DNA of 64,000 bases from Daedaleopsis sinensis (taxonomy: Eukaryota; Basidiomycota; Agaricomycetes; Polyporales; Polyporaceae): contig CM066311.1 in assembly GCA_033807695.1 (NCBI GenBank), forward strand, positions 496,001-560,000. The letters run 5' to 3'. The position numbers and the translations under genes are program-made. Below are positions 35,236 to 44,708 of this stretch, piece after piece. Position 1 is the first letter of the stretch, and the number at the start of each line of letters is the position of its first letter. Under the pieces are notes generated by a model. That model worked only from the letters and a program-made list of their open reading frames with translations. It did no database searches and was not told the origin of the DNA.

Positions 35236-35905
35236 GACTAGACAAATGACATCAGTATGAAATTGCATCCCATCGTCGGGCTACTTACCAAGGCAGAGTC
35301 AGAAACTTTGTTGAGAGGGCTGAGAGAATGCACGAGAAAGGAAGAGAGAGCGGTGCTAGCGAACGAGAGGAGATAAAAAGAGCAGGGATTGAGCGGGTGA
35401 GAGAGGTCAAAATAATAGGACCAGTGATGAGAGTTGAGGAGTACAGCAATGAGAGAGACGGCAAAGATGGAGAGCAAGATGGAGCAAACGAGAGCTGAGG
35501 CCTGAGGGAGGGCTCGATATCGAATGCATCCAATCCGCCCACCCTTTTATCCAGCACTAATCAAACCGTGCGAAAAGGTTCATTTTTGTAGCGACTCGCA
35601 CCGAGCGGGGCACGGCTCCCCATCCTGAATTCGATTCGCACATCTGGATTTAAACCTGAGATCGGTTCTCACATCTATATTGAACCAACCACTGAGGTTA
35701 GATCCTTTACAACTTTGATTGAGTAGATTCAAAATAGACGGGCGCTGGATGGAGCGCCTTCCAGATGGCTTTCGGCAATTACCGACAAGTACTGAGGCTT
35801 TTGCCCAGTGACGCTGTCCCCATACTCGTCGTCGATGGTGATATTGCTTGTGGAGAGAGCAGCAGACTTTGCGAAGAGAAGGGGGAGGATATATCGAACA
35901 AGCAT

Positions 35906-36453
35906 AGGGCGTGTAGCCTGACTGGGTTCGGTAGCAGCATGAGCTAGTAGACTTCGTTATAAGCTGCCCAAAGGGAAGGAAGACTTCCGAGAACGCCGCA
36001 GTCGAGCACAGAAGGCCTCTAAAATCAATCAAAGGCATGTGGCTGCCTCAGTTGCAGAGGGGGATGATGAACTCTACACGGCACGAAGTAAGAACGTACC
36101 GCAAGTGTTATTGATAAAAAACCTCCCATAGTCACCATGCCAAGTACCCAGGGCACACCAGAGTTACCACAACTTCACGAGAAAGTTGTAGTCGCCAGAG
36201 TGATTGGTGATCCCGTACAGCTCGTAACATAGGCCCAACTTCGGTTCCGACAGGTTGAAAAGCTATAGATTTTCATGAGGAATTCGAGGATTTTCACGAG
36301 TGTCGGGTCTCAGAAGGCCACCTTGGGTACGGTGAGTAGTAGCTCGCCAGGGCATAGCGCCGGGCGTGGGAAAGAGGAGGATTCTCACGGTTGGCGTTTC
36401 CCGGGCCGCTGCTACCGTTCGTCCTGGGCCCTGGCCGAATTCAACTTTTGCCC
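35906..36453. other. intergenic remainder of duplication unit 2
   Basis: It aligns with 21662-22150 of unit 1 (shared landmarks: TGCCTCAGTTGCAGA, CACCAGAGTTAC, TAGGCCCAA, CACGAGTGTCG). No gene is supported. Confidence 0.5.
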
Positions 36454-36496
36454 TCTCCTCCTCCTCCTCCTCCTCCTCCTCCTCCTCCTCCTCCTC
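36454..36496 (+). repeat. (CTC)n microsatellite
   Basis: About 14 uninterrupted CTC triplets just upstream of the 36554-37271 gene, probably in its promoter or leader. Confidence 0.9.
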
Positions 36497-36553
36497 TGTT
36501 TCCACGCAAATCTCCCTGTCTTTACAGCCTCACTTCACGTACTTGCCCGCTGC

Positions 36554-37271
36554 TACACTGTGATGGCCAACCGCATCCCTTTTCTTTTCCCGAGGCGCTC
36601 ACCGGACACCTCGAGTTGCAGGGCTTGCCTTTGCTCGCAGCTTCTGACCCTGCCGGTGTTCCTCTTCCAGTCTCCACCGCCACGCTCGAGGAGGCACACC
36701 GGCTGCAACGCTGCATCGCATCATCAATTACCTCTACCCCAGCCGAAAGGCACGCGATTGAGGGCCTATACGCCTCGCTAACTATTGATGTCGGTATGTT
36801 GTCTTCGCGTAGCAGCTATACTTAGTGTTGTGTCTGACCGTCCTCTACCTTGCAGGTACACGTGCTCTTCTAGCAGACGCCTCAGGCATGCCAGCCTGGG
36901 CCATCCTCTCTTAGCCAGCAGATCGATCAGCTGGGCCAGCAGGTTGACGTACTGCGACGCGAAAGTGCGCAAACCCGCGCCATAGTGAGCCAGTTCTGCA
37001 CTGAGGGTTGCTTAGTCAACCCATGCAGAACGTAAACCGAGCCTGCAGTAAACTTGGCAAGGACTTGTTGCAGGTCCCGACTGTCTCAGGCAACGCCCTG
37101 CCTCAAGGGTTCGACCATTGCACAAGATCGTCAATCGGGCAAGCCAACATTGCAACACTCGATCAGGTCTTAGCACTCTACGAGCTCCAGATCGAGGTGA
37201 ACGCGACCAAAGAGGAGAAGGCCCGGATGCTTTATGTCTTCCTGGGCGGTGATGACTACCCTGGTGCGTAG
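36554..37271 (+). CDS. hypothetical coiled-coil protein
   Basis: Protein-like exons on the + strand read LQGLPLLAASDPAGVPLPV, TLEEAHRLQRCIASSI and AERHAIEGLYASLTIDVG, ending at a GTATGT donor at about 36794. A later exon gives QQIDQLGQQVDVLRRESAQ (heptad pattern). The last exon gives IATLDQVLALYELQIEV and NATKEEKARMLYVFLGG, ending at TAG 37269. The start is uncertain: the first in-frame ATG is not obvious, and the ATG at 36562 lies in another frame. I do not recognise the family. Confidence 0.45.
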
Positions 37272-37708
37272 CCACGATTCCGACTCGCAATCTTCATGTC
37301 CCCTATGCATGACGTCTCCGTGCTCCCGTAGCAAGGTTTTCAACCCGGACTCTACCCGTTCCGCATGACTACTCTACTACATACATCTCCCACCATGTGT
37401 TTACCCATCCTAGATCACCGTCTCCAGACGTATCAATCCTCGGACCTCTTGCATGTAGCACCCCTTTCATGTCTCATGTACAACAGGTCAAGTGCAGTAT
37501 CATTCCCTACATATACATGTCATTAGTCGCTTGCGTGTACTTGTAGTACTACACACAACTCATCAAGAACTGAGGCTCCATAACGTGAGTAATCCGATGT
37601 GACTGACAGCATTGATGACTAGATAAAAGACTTAAACTACGACGATGCTCGCTCGAAACCTGAAGACAACGATTCGGAACCCTCAACGCACCCGACGCAC
37701 CCCCATTA
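37272..37708. other. intergenic
   Basis: Convergent region between the coiled-coil gene and surface gene C. I see no further feature. Confidence 0.4.
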
Positions 37709-39118
37709 TCAGCCTGAATACAAAGGCGGAGCCTCGTCCACCGGGCTTTGCACGTTCCCCTGCTCCCCACGCAGCCGCACGAGCTCCTCCCTCAGCCCCG
37801 CCAGCTCCGACTCCTGCGCACTCGTCGGCGAAAGCACCGTCGGCGAGTACGTGCTCTTCTCCGCCCGTGCCGACGGCCACGTCGGCGTAGGAAGCGGCGC
37901 GCTCGGCGTCGTCGACATCGAGCTCCCAGTTGCGGTGGCCCCATCCTGGTTCGCCCCACTCGCCCGGTGGTCCTCCCGGAGCCGCGCGACCTCCTGGCGG
38001 AGCGCCACGAGCTCCGCGTGCAGCGTGGAATTCGAACTGGGCGCAGCAGCAGCGCTCGCGGCGACGTTCGCGCGCTTGCCGGTGACAGGCGGCGGCGATG
38101 GGAGGGCGGACGAGCCGGCGAGGCTGAGCCCCGCTACGCTGGACCCGGTCTGGGATCCCCATCCGCCCACGAGCGTCGTACTCTCCGCGCCGCGGTGCAT
38201 GCCCGTGTACGCGCTGGAGTCAGCTTCGCTCGCGCTGCTCCCCATCGTCCTGCTCCCCGTCGGGGGGAGGCTCGGGACGTGCGCGGGCGGGCCGTCGCGG
38301 GGGGGCGCGAATACCTTTTCGTCGTCCACATCGAGCGTGGCGCGGCCTCGGGACGGGGTCTGGCCTCGGCGCCGGCGCCGGCGCCGGAGGAAGAAGATGA
38401 GGGCGGCGACGATGGCGAGCCCGACGATAGTGCCGACGACCGCACCCACGATCGTCTTCACCGACGAGGAGCTGCCGCTCCCCGAGGTAGAGTTCGTTAG
38501 GCTCGTAGGCGACGAGGTGTCGGATGTGCTAGTTGGGGCGCCAGAGCCGTCGGTGGTGGAGGAGCTCGGGTCAGCGTCTTCGAAAGTGTACATGGCGAAG
38601 TCGAAGAGGATGTTCGAGTTGGGCTGCGGCTGGATGACGAGCGTGTGCGAGCCGTTCGTGAGCCCGTTGCGTGCGAAGACCTGCACGCGGTAGTCGATCT
38701 CGGTCGAGCTCGTCGCGGGGTGCACGAACTCGCCCACGTTCTGGCCGTCGAGCGTGAAGGTCATGTTCTGGTCGGTGCGCGCGTTCGTGACCGAGTTGGC
38801 GACCGCGTTGAACACGTAGATCGCGGTGCCGACGAAGTTGAGCGTGATCGTCCACGGATCTGTCCCGTCTCGAGGCACCGTGCCGTCCATCCATGTCCCG
38901 TGGAAGATCTGATTGACGTCGAGTTGGACGAAGCAGCCGCCGCATTGCTGACCTTTATTCCATCCCGTCGAGGGTAAGTATTGGGGTACTGCTCTGGTAA
39001 CGCTGTCTCCGTCCTGGTCATCGATCGTGCGGTTTGTTGCTGTCGCCTGAATTCCAGGTATGACGCTCAGAAGTCCCGCGAGGAGGAGACCAAGGGTATG
39101 CCATCGGGGTCGACGCAT
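37709..39118 (-). CDS. PPxY surface-protein family, copy C (subfamily 1)
   Basis: A single exon of 469 residues from ATG 39118. Signal peptide 1-26 (LGLLLAGLLSVIPGIQATA). Ectodomain 28-181: NRTIDDQDGDSVTR, CGGCFVQLD, IFHGTWMD, FVGTAIYVFNAVAN, RTDQNMTFTLDG, HTLVIQPQPNSNILFDFAMYTF. Ser/Thr stalk 182-220. Membrane helix ~221-244, directly followed by six or more Arg, so the topology is type I with the tail in the cytoplasm. The tail holds LVALRQEVARLRED and LAGLREELVRLRGE heptads and ends DEAPPLYSG. A NRT glycosylation sequon follows the signal peptide. Ligand unknown; the compact beta-rich pattern suggests a jelly-roll or carbohydrate-binding fold (inference). Confidence 0.85.
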   Translation of the reverse strand: MRRPRWHTLGLLLAGLLSVIPGIQATATNRTIDDQDGDSVTRAVPQYLPSTGWNKGQQCGGCFVQLDVNQIFHGTWMDGTVPRDGTDPWTITLNFVGTAIYVFNAVANSVTNARTDQNMTFTLDGQNVGEFVHPATSSTEIDYRVQVFARNGLTNGSHTLVIQPQPNSNILFDFAMYTFEDADPSSSTTDGSGAPTSTSDTSSPTSLTNSTSGSGSSSSVKTIVGAVVGTIVGLAIVAALIFFLRRRRRRRGQTPSRGRATLDVDDEKVFAPPRDGPPAHVPSLPPTGSRTMGSSASEADSSAYTGMHRGAESTTLVGGWGSQTGSSVAGLSLAGSSALPSPPPVTGKRANVAASAAAAPSSNSTLHAELVALRQEVARLREDHRASGANQDGATATGSSMSTTPSAPLPTPTWPSARAEKSTYSPTVLSPTSAQESELAGLREELVRLRGEQGNVQSPVDEAPPLYSG

Positions 39119-39838
39119 GACCAACAGGATATAGAGGCTGAGCTACGCAGAGAGCGTCTTAGCAGACAGACAGACAATGAAACATAGGGAGGACAGACCA
39201 CAGACCACGGCGCGGTCGACGCAGGCAGTATAAGAAGGGGGTATCGAGGGGGGAGGCGGGGCGGTGTGGGAGATGCGCAAGGCTTTTAGGCTTGACAATG
39301 AACAGAACAGGTGCCATCATCTTGCAATTGCAAAATGCTGCTCGCGATACAAGCGTACATATATAGCTCGGCTATCCCAGCAGAAGCTCGGTAAATGTGT
39401 CAGTGAAACACATCTAAGTAAGTGGGTTTGATATTTGTTTTGTGTAACCCTTTTGTATCAGCTTGTACCACCTGCTTGGTGCATGGTGGATCGATCAACC
39501 AGGAATAACATAGCTCGCGCCACACGTCGTCGACCAACCGCGGGCAGTGGGCACTGACAGTCTCGGGCAGTGCGGCCTCCACGAGGCCTAGATTTATCTT
39601 GGTAACACGCAGTATCCGAATCGATAATGATCCCAAATTCGAGCCAAAAGTACAGTAGGTTCTACATGCAGGTAAGTAGTAGTTTCTCATCGAGCGAAAG
39701 AGTCCCAATCCACGCCGGTATATATGTATATGTATTCACGGCTCGCAAACGATACCCGAAGGCCCGCCTCACCGAGCGTTCACCGCATCAATCCCTCCGC
39801 AGGTCATCAGGACGCTCGTCGCTGCGCTGCGACCAGCC
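39119..39838. other. intergenic, promoter side of copy C
   Basis: Nothing beyond short chance ORFs. A repeated CAGACAGACAGACAA tract lies at about 39165. The region up to 39240 is the probable promoter of copy C. Confidence 0.4.
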
Positions 39839-41131
39839 CTACCCCTCGTAGCGCGGCGGAGCGTCGTCCGACGGGCTCAGCACCTCCGAGACCGTCCCCC
39901 CTTGAGCACGGAGCCGCCTCACCTCCTCCCGCAGAGCCGCCAACTCAGAACCGTCGCCCTGGGCAGTAGCGTCGCCCCGGTGCCTCGCCTTCTCGGGCAA
40001 CGACGGACGACTCTCCGCAGTACTCGGAGGGGGCACGGAGCTCTGCGTGCCGGCCTGCTCCTGGTCCTGGCGGAGACGAGCGACCTCTTCGCGGAGCGCG
40101 GCGAGCTCCGTTTGCAGGGTGTTGCCCGGCTCCGCTGGTGCGCCGGGAGACCGCCTCGAGGGCGGCAGCGATAGGGGTGGGGAGGCGAGACTCGAATACG
40201 TGTGAGGCGCACCGTATCCGCTGTTTGCGCTCACCGGGGCGCCGCCAGCACTGGGAGGGCCATTGTCAGTGATGCCCGTCTGTGGTAAGCCTGGAACGCC
40301 GTGTCCGGCTGTGTGCTGGGGGCCCTCAGGCTTCTCGTATGGATCCTCCAGATCGGCATCCAGAATCAGGCGAGGACCCGACCTGGCCCGCCGCCGACGC
40401 CGTCGTCGACGCAGGATGAACACGAGCGCCGCGACAATCGCGATTAGTGCGACTACGCCGACGACGACTGCGGGGATGATCGTCGTCACGTTGGATGCGC
40501 TCGAAGCTGCCACGGTCTGGGAATTATTCGTGGGAGTAGACGTGGATGAGGGGTCTGTGGTGCTAGTAGACGTCGCGTCCACGCCGTCGTCGAACGTGTA
40601 CATCGCGAAGTCGAAGAGGATGTTGGAATTGGGCTCGGGCTGCACGACGAGCGTGTGCTGCGCGTTCTCCAGCCCGTCCTGCGAGAACACGAGCACGCGG
40701 TAGTCGATCGCGGTCGAGCTCGTCGCGGCGTGTACGAAGGTGTTGGCCTGCTGTCCGTCGATGAAGAACGTGATGTTCTGGTCGGTGCGCGCGCCGGGGA
40801 TGGTGTTGGCGAGCGCATTGAAGACGTAGATAGCAGTGCCCTGAAAACTCATCGTGATCGTCCACGGCTCCGTCGTGTCGTCCGCAGGCACCGTCCCATC
40901 CATCCATGTCGCGTGGAAGACCTCGTTGCGGTCTAGCTGCACGGCGCATCCTGAGCACTGCGAGCCCTGGTTCCACCCGACTGAGGGTGCGTATTGCGGC
41001 TTCACTCCGGTGGCGCTGTCGCCATCCAGATCATCGATTGTACGGTTGGTCACTGAGGCCTGGGTCGTCGCTACGACTGCGAGCAGAAAGAGGAAATGAA
41101 GGGGGTGCCATTGGACCCGCCGGATGACCAT
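39839..41131 (-). CDS. PPxY surface-protein family, copy D (subfamily 1)
   Basis: Single exon of 430 residues from ATG 41131 (MVIRRVQWHPLHFLFLLAVV signal region). The ectodomain has NRTIDDLDGDSATG, CSGCAVQLD, VFHATWMD, GTAIYVFNALAN, ARTDQNITF and HTLVVQPEPNSNILFDFAMY. A short Thr-rich stalk is followed by a helix (IIPAVVVGVVALIAIVAALVFIL) and RRRRRRRRA. The tail has two LREEVxRLR repeats and ends DAPPRYEG. It is closest to C in motif spelling. ATG 41131 was preferred to an in-frame non-ATG codon further upstream. Confidence 0.85.
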   Translation of the reverse strand: MVIRRVQWHPLHFLFLLAVVATTQASVTNRTIDDLDGDSATGVKPQYAPSVGWNQGSQCSGCAVQLDRNEVFHATWMDGTVPADDTTEPWTITMSFQGTAIYVFNALANTIPGARTDQNITFFIDGQQANTFVHAATSSTAIDYRVLVFSQDGLENAQHTLVVQPEPNSNILFDFAMYTFDDGVDATSTSTTDPSSTSTPTNNSQTVAASSASNVTTIIPAVVVGVVALIAIVAALVFILRRRRRRRRARSGPRLILDADLEDPYEKPEGPQHTAGHGVPGLPQTGITDNGPPSAGGAPVSANSGYGAPHTYSSLASPPLSLPPSRRSPGAPAEPGNTLQTELAALREEVARLRQDQEQAGTQSSVPPPSTAESRPSLPEKARHRGDATAQGDGSELAALREEVRRLRAQGGTVSEVLSPSDDAPPRYEG

Positions 41132-41325
41132 GAGCAATAGTACCTGGATTGAATCCACCCCGAGTCAGCCATCGACTATGCAGCAAGAATGAGAGGGGAC
41201 GGACGCACAAAGCGGTCAACGCAGAATAGAGGAAGTACGAGAAAGAGTGTGGAGGGTGGGGAGAAGCATTAGCGGGCGGGGAGAGGTGCATTGGAGGTAT
41301 ATCATCTAGTCTAGTCGTCTGCGCT

Positions 41326-41370
41326 TGTGTTATTGAGGGAAGATCGCTGCGATCTTCCCTCAATGACACA
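41326..41370. repeat. near-perfect palindrome upstream of copy D
   Basis: Two 22-base arms around a single T at 41348. The inner 16 bp of each arm (ATTGAGGGAAGATCGC) are perfect complements, and one mismatch lies further out. It sits about 195 bp upstream of the copy D start. Confidence 0.85.
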
Positions 41371-41518
41371 TCACTAGGTAGCCGTAACCAGGCCGTGGCT
41401 CTTGAACTAGCTCGGCGTGACAGGTGTGTGCACCGGTGGAAAGAAGGCATATACTAGTACTTCGGCGCGCCCGATGGGACCGGATGCGATATGATTGGCT
41501 GAGCAAATGGAGCTGTAG

Positions 41519-42360
41519 TCAAGCTTCAGTAAAAAACGCATACTTACCATCGCCAACTGCGATAAGTATACTCGTTACCGTGTACCCGTGTTGCTTGATT
41601 GTCGCTTGCGCAGTTTTGAAGTCTATGATATCGAGGTTTCGACTCGTGAGTATGTTCCCATGCTTGACCTCTTCTCTAGCTGATAGATGGGCCATCCATT
41701 CCGCATAGAAGGAGGAGAGATCCGACCCACTGCATCCGTTGAATATGGGATCCAAGACAGTAGTTTCGGTACACAGTATACCGACGATCAGGGATGCTGA
41801 AGACGTTAGTGTCCGGACTCCGAGCGGACTATTCTCGTGCATACGCATCGATTATTCGAGACTTCATCCTTCTCATGTTGCGAAGAGACTTCGACATCTC
41901 CCTGCTGTCTGTTCGCACGACACAACTGCATCCTGTATAAGGGGCTATCACCTCACACGATATACGTCTGTTGAAGAGGGTGACGTTGACGGCGTATTAT
42001 TCAATGTGGTAGGGTGCATATAATGTACATAGGATAGTGCTCCCGCGTCCGATGATTCACTCACCTTTTCGACGGTAGGTATTCGCATTTGACGACAGCG
42101 CAATTCTTGTCAGCTGTGAGAAGAACGCGCACGTCGCAACGCTCTGTCGTTTTATCGATTGCCTGCGGTTCGTATGACTCGAATTCTTGAACGGAAGCTA
42201 CGAGTTCTGACCAGAGGTCGGCGTCATATAGAATGTTCACATATGGTAATTGGTCGGGTGGATGGTGGGCGAGTGACAGTGAACGTTCATGTTGTCGGTC
42301 GAGGACAAGCAGAGGAGGAGGAGGTTGGTATTTTTCCTTCGGACGACTCAGAGTCAACAC
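41519..42360 (-). CDS. hypothetical protein, at least two exons
   Basis: The minus strand reads YVNILYDADLWSELVASVQ, CDVRVLLTADKNCAVVKC and EYLPSKR up to a GTGAGT donor at about 42063. After a longer gap it reads SLIVGILCTETTVLDP, SSFYAEWMAHLSAREEV and TILIAVGDG-like residues to a GTAAGT donor near 41548. Composition and codon use look coding, but I could not join the exons in phase or find a motif. It may be a remnant. Confidence 0.3.
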
Positions 42361-43193
42361 CCAGTAAGCGCTCTACGGGCATTGCCGAGCGTTGTATTGG
42401 CAGCAAGAATATTGTCTGGACTCTGCCACTACCACCACGACCTCCGAACAGCTTCCCTCAGCCAGATTCCATGCCACCGAGCTCGAAGACTGGCCGTGCT
42501 GATGCATGGATAATCAATAATCTTTGGAGCTCGCTGCATGGTTAGATCCTCCGATGCCCTTGCTTCTGACACGACCACACGGTCCTCCATGGCTTCGAGG
42601 TATGCTTTCCCCGTCCTTCGGTGATCAGGCCCACAGGGAGGGAGGGCGACTGGAGCTATGAGATCTCTTGCGTCTCGAAGATGCCCTACGGTGAGCCATC
42701 ATATTTATCAAATCCGCCGTAACGTGGGCGGGCCCGTCGAGACGCTGAATAGGACGCTCGAGGAGGCCAAGAAGAGCACTATTCCCGAATGAGACCGGCT
42801 GCCTGTGCTACCTGTGGCGAGGACCTCTCGCCACGACCGTGCCATCTGCAAAGATTGGCAGCTTGGTCGTCGGTCAGAAAGGAAGACGAGTGCTATAAAC
42901 ACGTTAAGGGGTACTTCAGCTTCCGAGAGCTGTCAATGCACTCGACGGTCAATCTGTCTGCGATGAACGCTCATCGTGCGGAATGTTGCGCTTGATGCCC
43001 CGGAGATGAAAATCCCCATGTGAGCGCGGTCTACATAAGGATTCCTCCCAGCGTACGCCCTCTGCCTTTCCCGCCCCGCCACGAGTCTCCCCTCCCCCCG
43101 TATTTAGGCCCAGTTTGTGGGTCCGTCTCTCTCCTTTGCCCGTCGCTTGGTCAGCTGACTGAAGATCTGCGCAGTTCAAGTATTCTATCATCT
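42361..43193. other. intergenic, promoter side of copy E
   Basis: Only short open frames. A fragment at 42700-42790 (IRRNVGGPVETLNRTLEEA) may be a gene remnant. C-rich tracts with TATTTA lie about 90-120 bp upstream of the copy E start. Confidence 0.35.
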
Positions 43194-44708
43194 ATGGTCG
43201 TCCGCCCCTTTCGATGGCACACCCTTAATATCCTTCTCACCGTGCTCGGAGTCGCAACACGGTCCGGAGCCACCCTCACGAATCGCACAATCGACGATCT
43301 CGATGGCGACAGTGTCACCGGGGCCGTGCCGCAGTACGTACCCGCAGACAGCGGATGGAACCAGGGGTCGCTATGTCCAGGTTGCTTCGTCCAGCTCGAC
43401 CGCAATCAGCTATTTCATGGAACGTGGTCAGACGCGACGGTGCCCCGCGATGCAACAGATCCGTGGTCGATCACAATGCACTTCACCGGCACTGCGATCT
43501 ATGTCTACAACGCGCTTGCGAATAACGTCCCGAGCGCACGGACCGACCAGAACATGAAGTTCGTTCTCGATGGGCAGCAGGCGGGGTCATTCGCTCATGC
43601 GGCGACGAGCTCAACAGATAAGGAGTACAGGGTTCTGGTTTTCTCGCAGACGGGGCTCAAGAATTCGGCGCATACCCTCGTGATCCAGCCCCAGCCCGAC
43701 TCAAATATCTTGTTCGACTACGCGATGTATACGTTCGACGACGGTCAAGACGAAAGCCCCACGTCTGTTGCCCCTCCACCTCCACCTCCTCCATCTTCTA
43801 CGACAACTCCGCCCACTACAACCACGCCCACTACTACTACCTCAACTACAAGTACAACCAGCCCATCCATCGATCCGCTGCATTCCTCCACCACTGACGC
43901 ACCGCTCTCAAGCACCTCATCAACAGGCACGTCGCTCATTACTTCCCCCGGGACAGACTCCACGACACCGCTCCCTTCCATCCTCCCCGACGCATCGACG
44001 TCGTCAAGCGACTCCTCTCCGACTGTCGCCGCCTTGAACACGACCACCAGGAAGTCAACGCCAATCGGCGCAATAGTCGGCGCAGTAGTCGGCGTCCTGC
44101 TGCTGATTGCGGCTGCCGTCGCGCTCCTTCTCTTCCTCCGCCGTCGCCGTCGCCGCTCCGACGCATTGGTAGCGGGCTCCCATCCCCGCGACACGGACAT
44201 AGATCCGTTCTTGGACGAGCCCAAGCCGACAGGACACGTCCCGCGCCTGCCCCCGACGCCGATGGGGATGAGTGAAGGGAGAAACACCAACACCGCTCCC
44301 CCGAGCGCCGCCAGCCTGAGCGAAGTGGGCTCAAGCGCGGGTCTCCTCCCGAGCGAGTCCGGGTCGAGGTACGACGGACCCAACTCGGCGACGGCAAGCA
44401 TCCTCGCCATGTCGCAGTACTCTGCATCGTCGCCCTCGTTGCCGCTTGGGACCCCTCCAATGCAGCCGCAGTCGGGCCTGCCCGTGTCCATGTCTATGTC
44501 CGAGAAGGGCAGAGACTCGCCCGCGCCGCTCGCCCCCACACCACCTCCCGCACCCGCACATGCACATGGGGCGGTCGCGTCGAATACGACGCTGCAGACG
44601 GAGCTCGCCGCGCTGCGGGCGGAGGTTGTGCGCTTGCAGCGGGAGCAGGCGAACGTGCACAGCCTGCTGACCGAGGCGCCGCCACAGTATCCTGGCGAGG
44701 CCGACTAG
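43194..44708 (+). CDS. PPxY surface-protein family, copy E (subfamily 1, long stalk)
   Basis: Single exon of 504 residues from ATG 43194. Signal region RWHTLNILLTVLGVATRSGA. Ectodomain: NRTIDDLDGDSVTG, CPGCFVQLD, LFHGTWSD, GTAIYVYNALAN, ARTDQNMKF and HTLVIQPQPDSNILFDYAMY. The stalk is the longest in the array, about 110 residues of Pro/Thr/Ser, with TTTPTTTTSTT-like runs typical of O-mannosylated stalks. The helix (IGAIVGAVVGVLLLIAAAVALLLFL) is followed by RRRRRR. One clear LAALRAEVVRLQRE heptad precedes EAPPQYPGEAD. It is divergently oriented to copy D. Confidence 0.85.
   Translation: MVVRPFRWHTLNILLTVLGVATRSGATLTNRTIDDLDGDSVTGAVPQYVPADSGWNQGSLCPGCFVQLDRNQLFHGTWSDATVPRDATDPWSITMHFTGTAIYVYNALANNVPSARTDQNMKFVLDGQQAGSFAHAATSSTDKEYRVLVFSQTGLKNSAHTLVIQPQPDSNILFDYAMYTFDDGQDESPTSVAPPPPPPPSSTTTPPTTTTPTTTTSTTSTTSPSIDPLHSSTTDAPLSSTSSTGTSLITSPGTDSTTPLPSILPDASTSSSDSSPTVAALNTTTRKSTPIGAIVGAVVGVLLLIAAAVALLLFLRRRRRRSDALVAGSHPRDTDIDPFLDEPKPTGHVPRLPPTPMGMSEGRNTNTAPPSAASLSEVGSSAGLLPSESGSRYDGPNSATASILAMSQYSASSPSLPLGTPPMQPQSGLPVSMSMSEKGRDSPAPLAPTPPPAPAHAHGAVASNTTLQTELAALRAEVVRLQREQANVHSLLTEAPPQYPGEAD

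Larger units (their letters stand above)
25497..35787 (-). mobile_element. Plavaka-type DNA transposon, right copy (complete, 10,291 bp, inverted)
   Basis: This is the reverse complement of 164-10454 with no length difference. I found three substitutions (left/right positions 828/35123, 6967/28984, 7612/28339), all at CpG sites. Insertion is inside surface-protein gene B. Gene content and order are the same as in the left copy, and all ORFs are open. A target duplication of AG (or AGT if one base of the end is shared) is seen, while the left copy shows TGA. Confidence 0.93.
24455..35905 (-). pseudogene. PPxY surface-protein family, copy B, split by Plavaka insertion
   Basis: The 5' part (35905-35788) starts MLVRYILPLLFAKSAALSTS, a good signal peptide, followed by NITIDDEYGDSVTGQKPQY. 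The rest (25496-24455) resumes at YPLHGSYPWAQGSTC and runs open through the ectodomain, Ser/Thr stalk, membrane helix (VVIGVVVGGIALAIGIVVVA), HRRR segment, coiled coil and PPPLYEETTEL end. The transposon occupies 25497-35787 with AG at both sides (25495-25496, 35788-35789). Removing it with one AG restores the frame and matches the uninterrupted paralogue A at this point (ggggagtagtacagagg against gggggtagtactgagg). Nothing else is broken in this copy. Confidence 0.85.

Noticed and set aside
37748..38693. Long + strand frames over surface gene C (and similar ones over D, E and F)
   Set aside because: High GC with codon bias leaves the opposite strand open. Only the annotated strand has a signal peptide, a membrane helix and family conservation.
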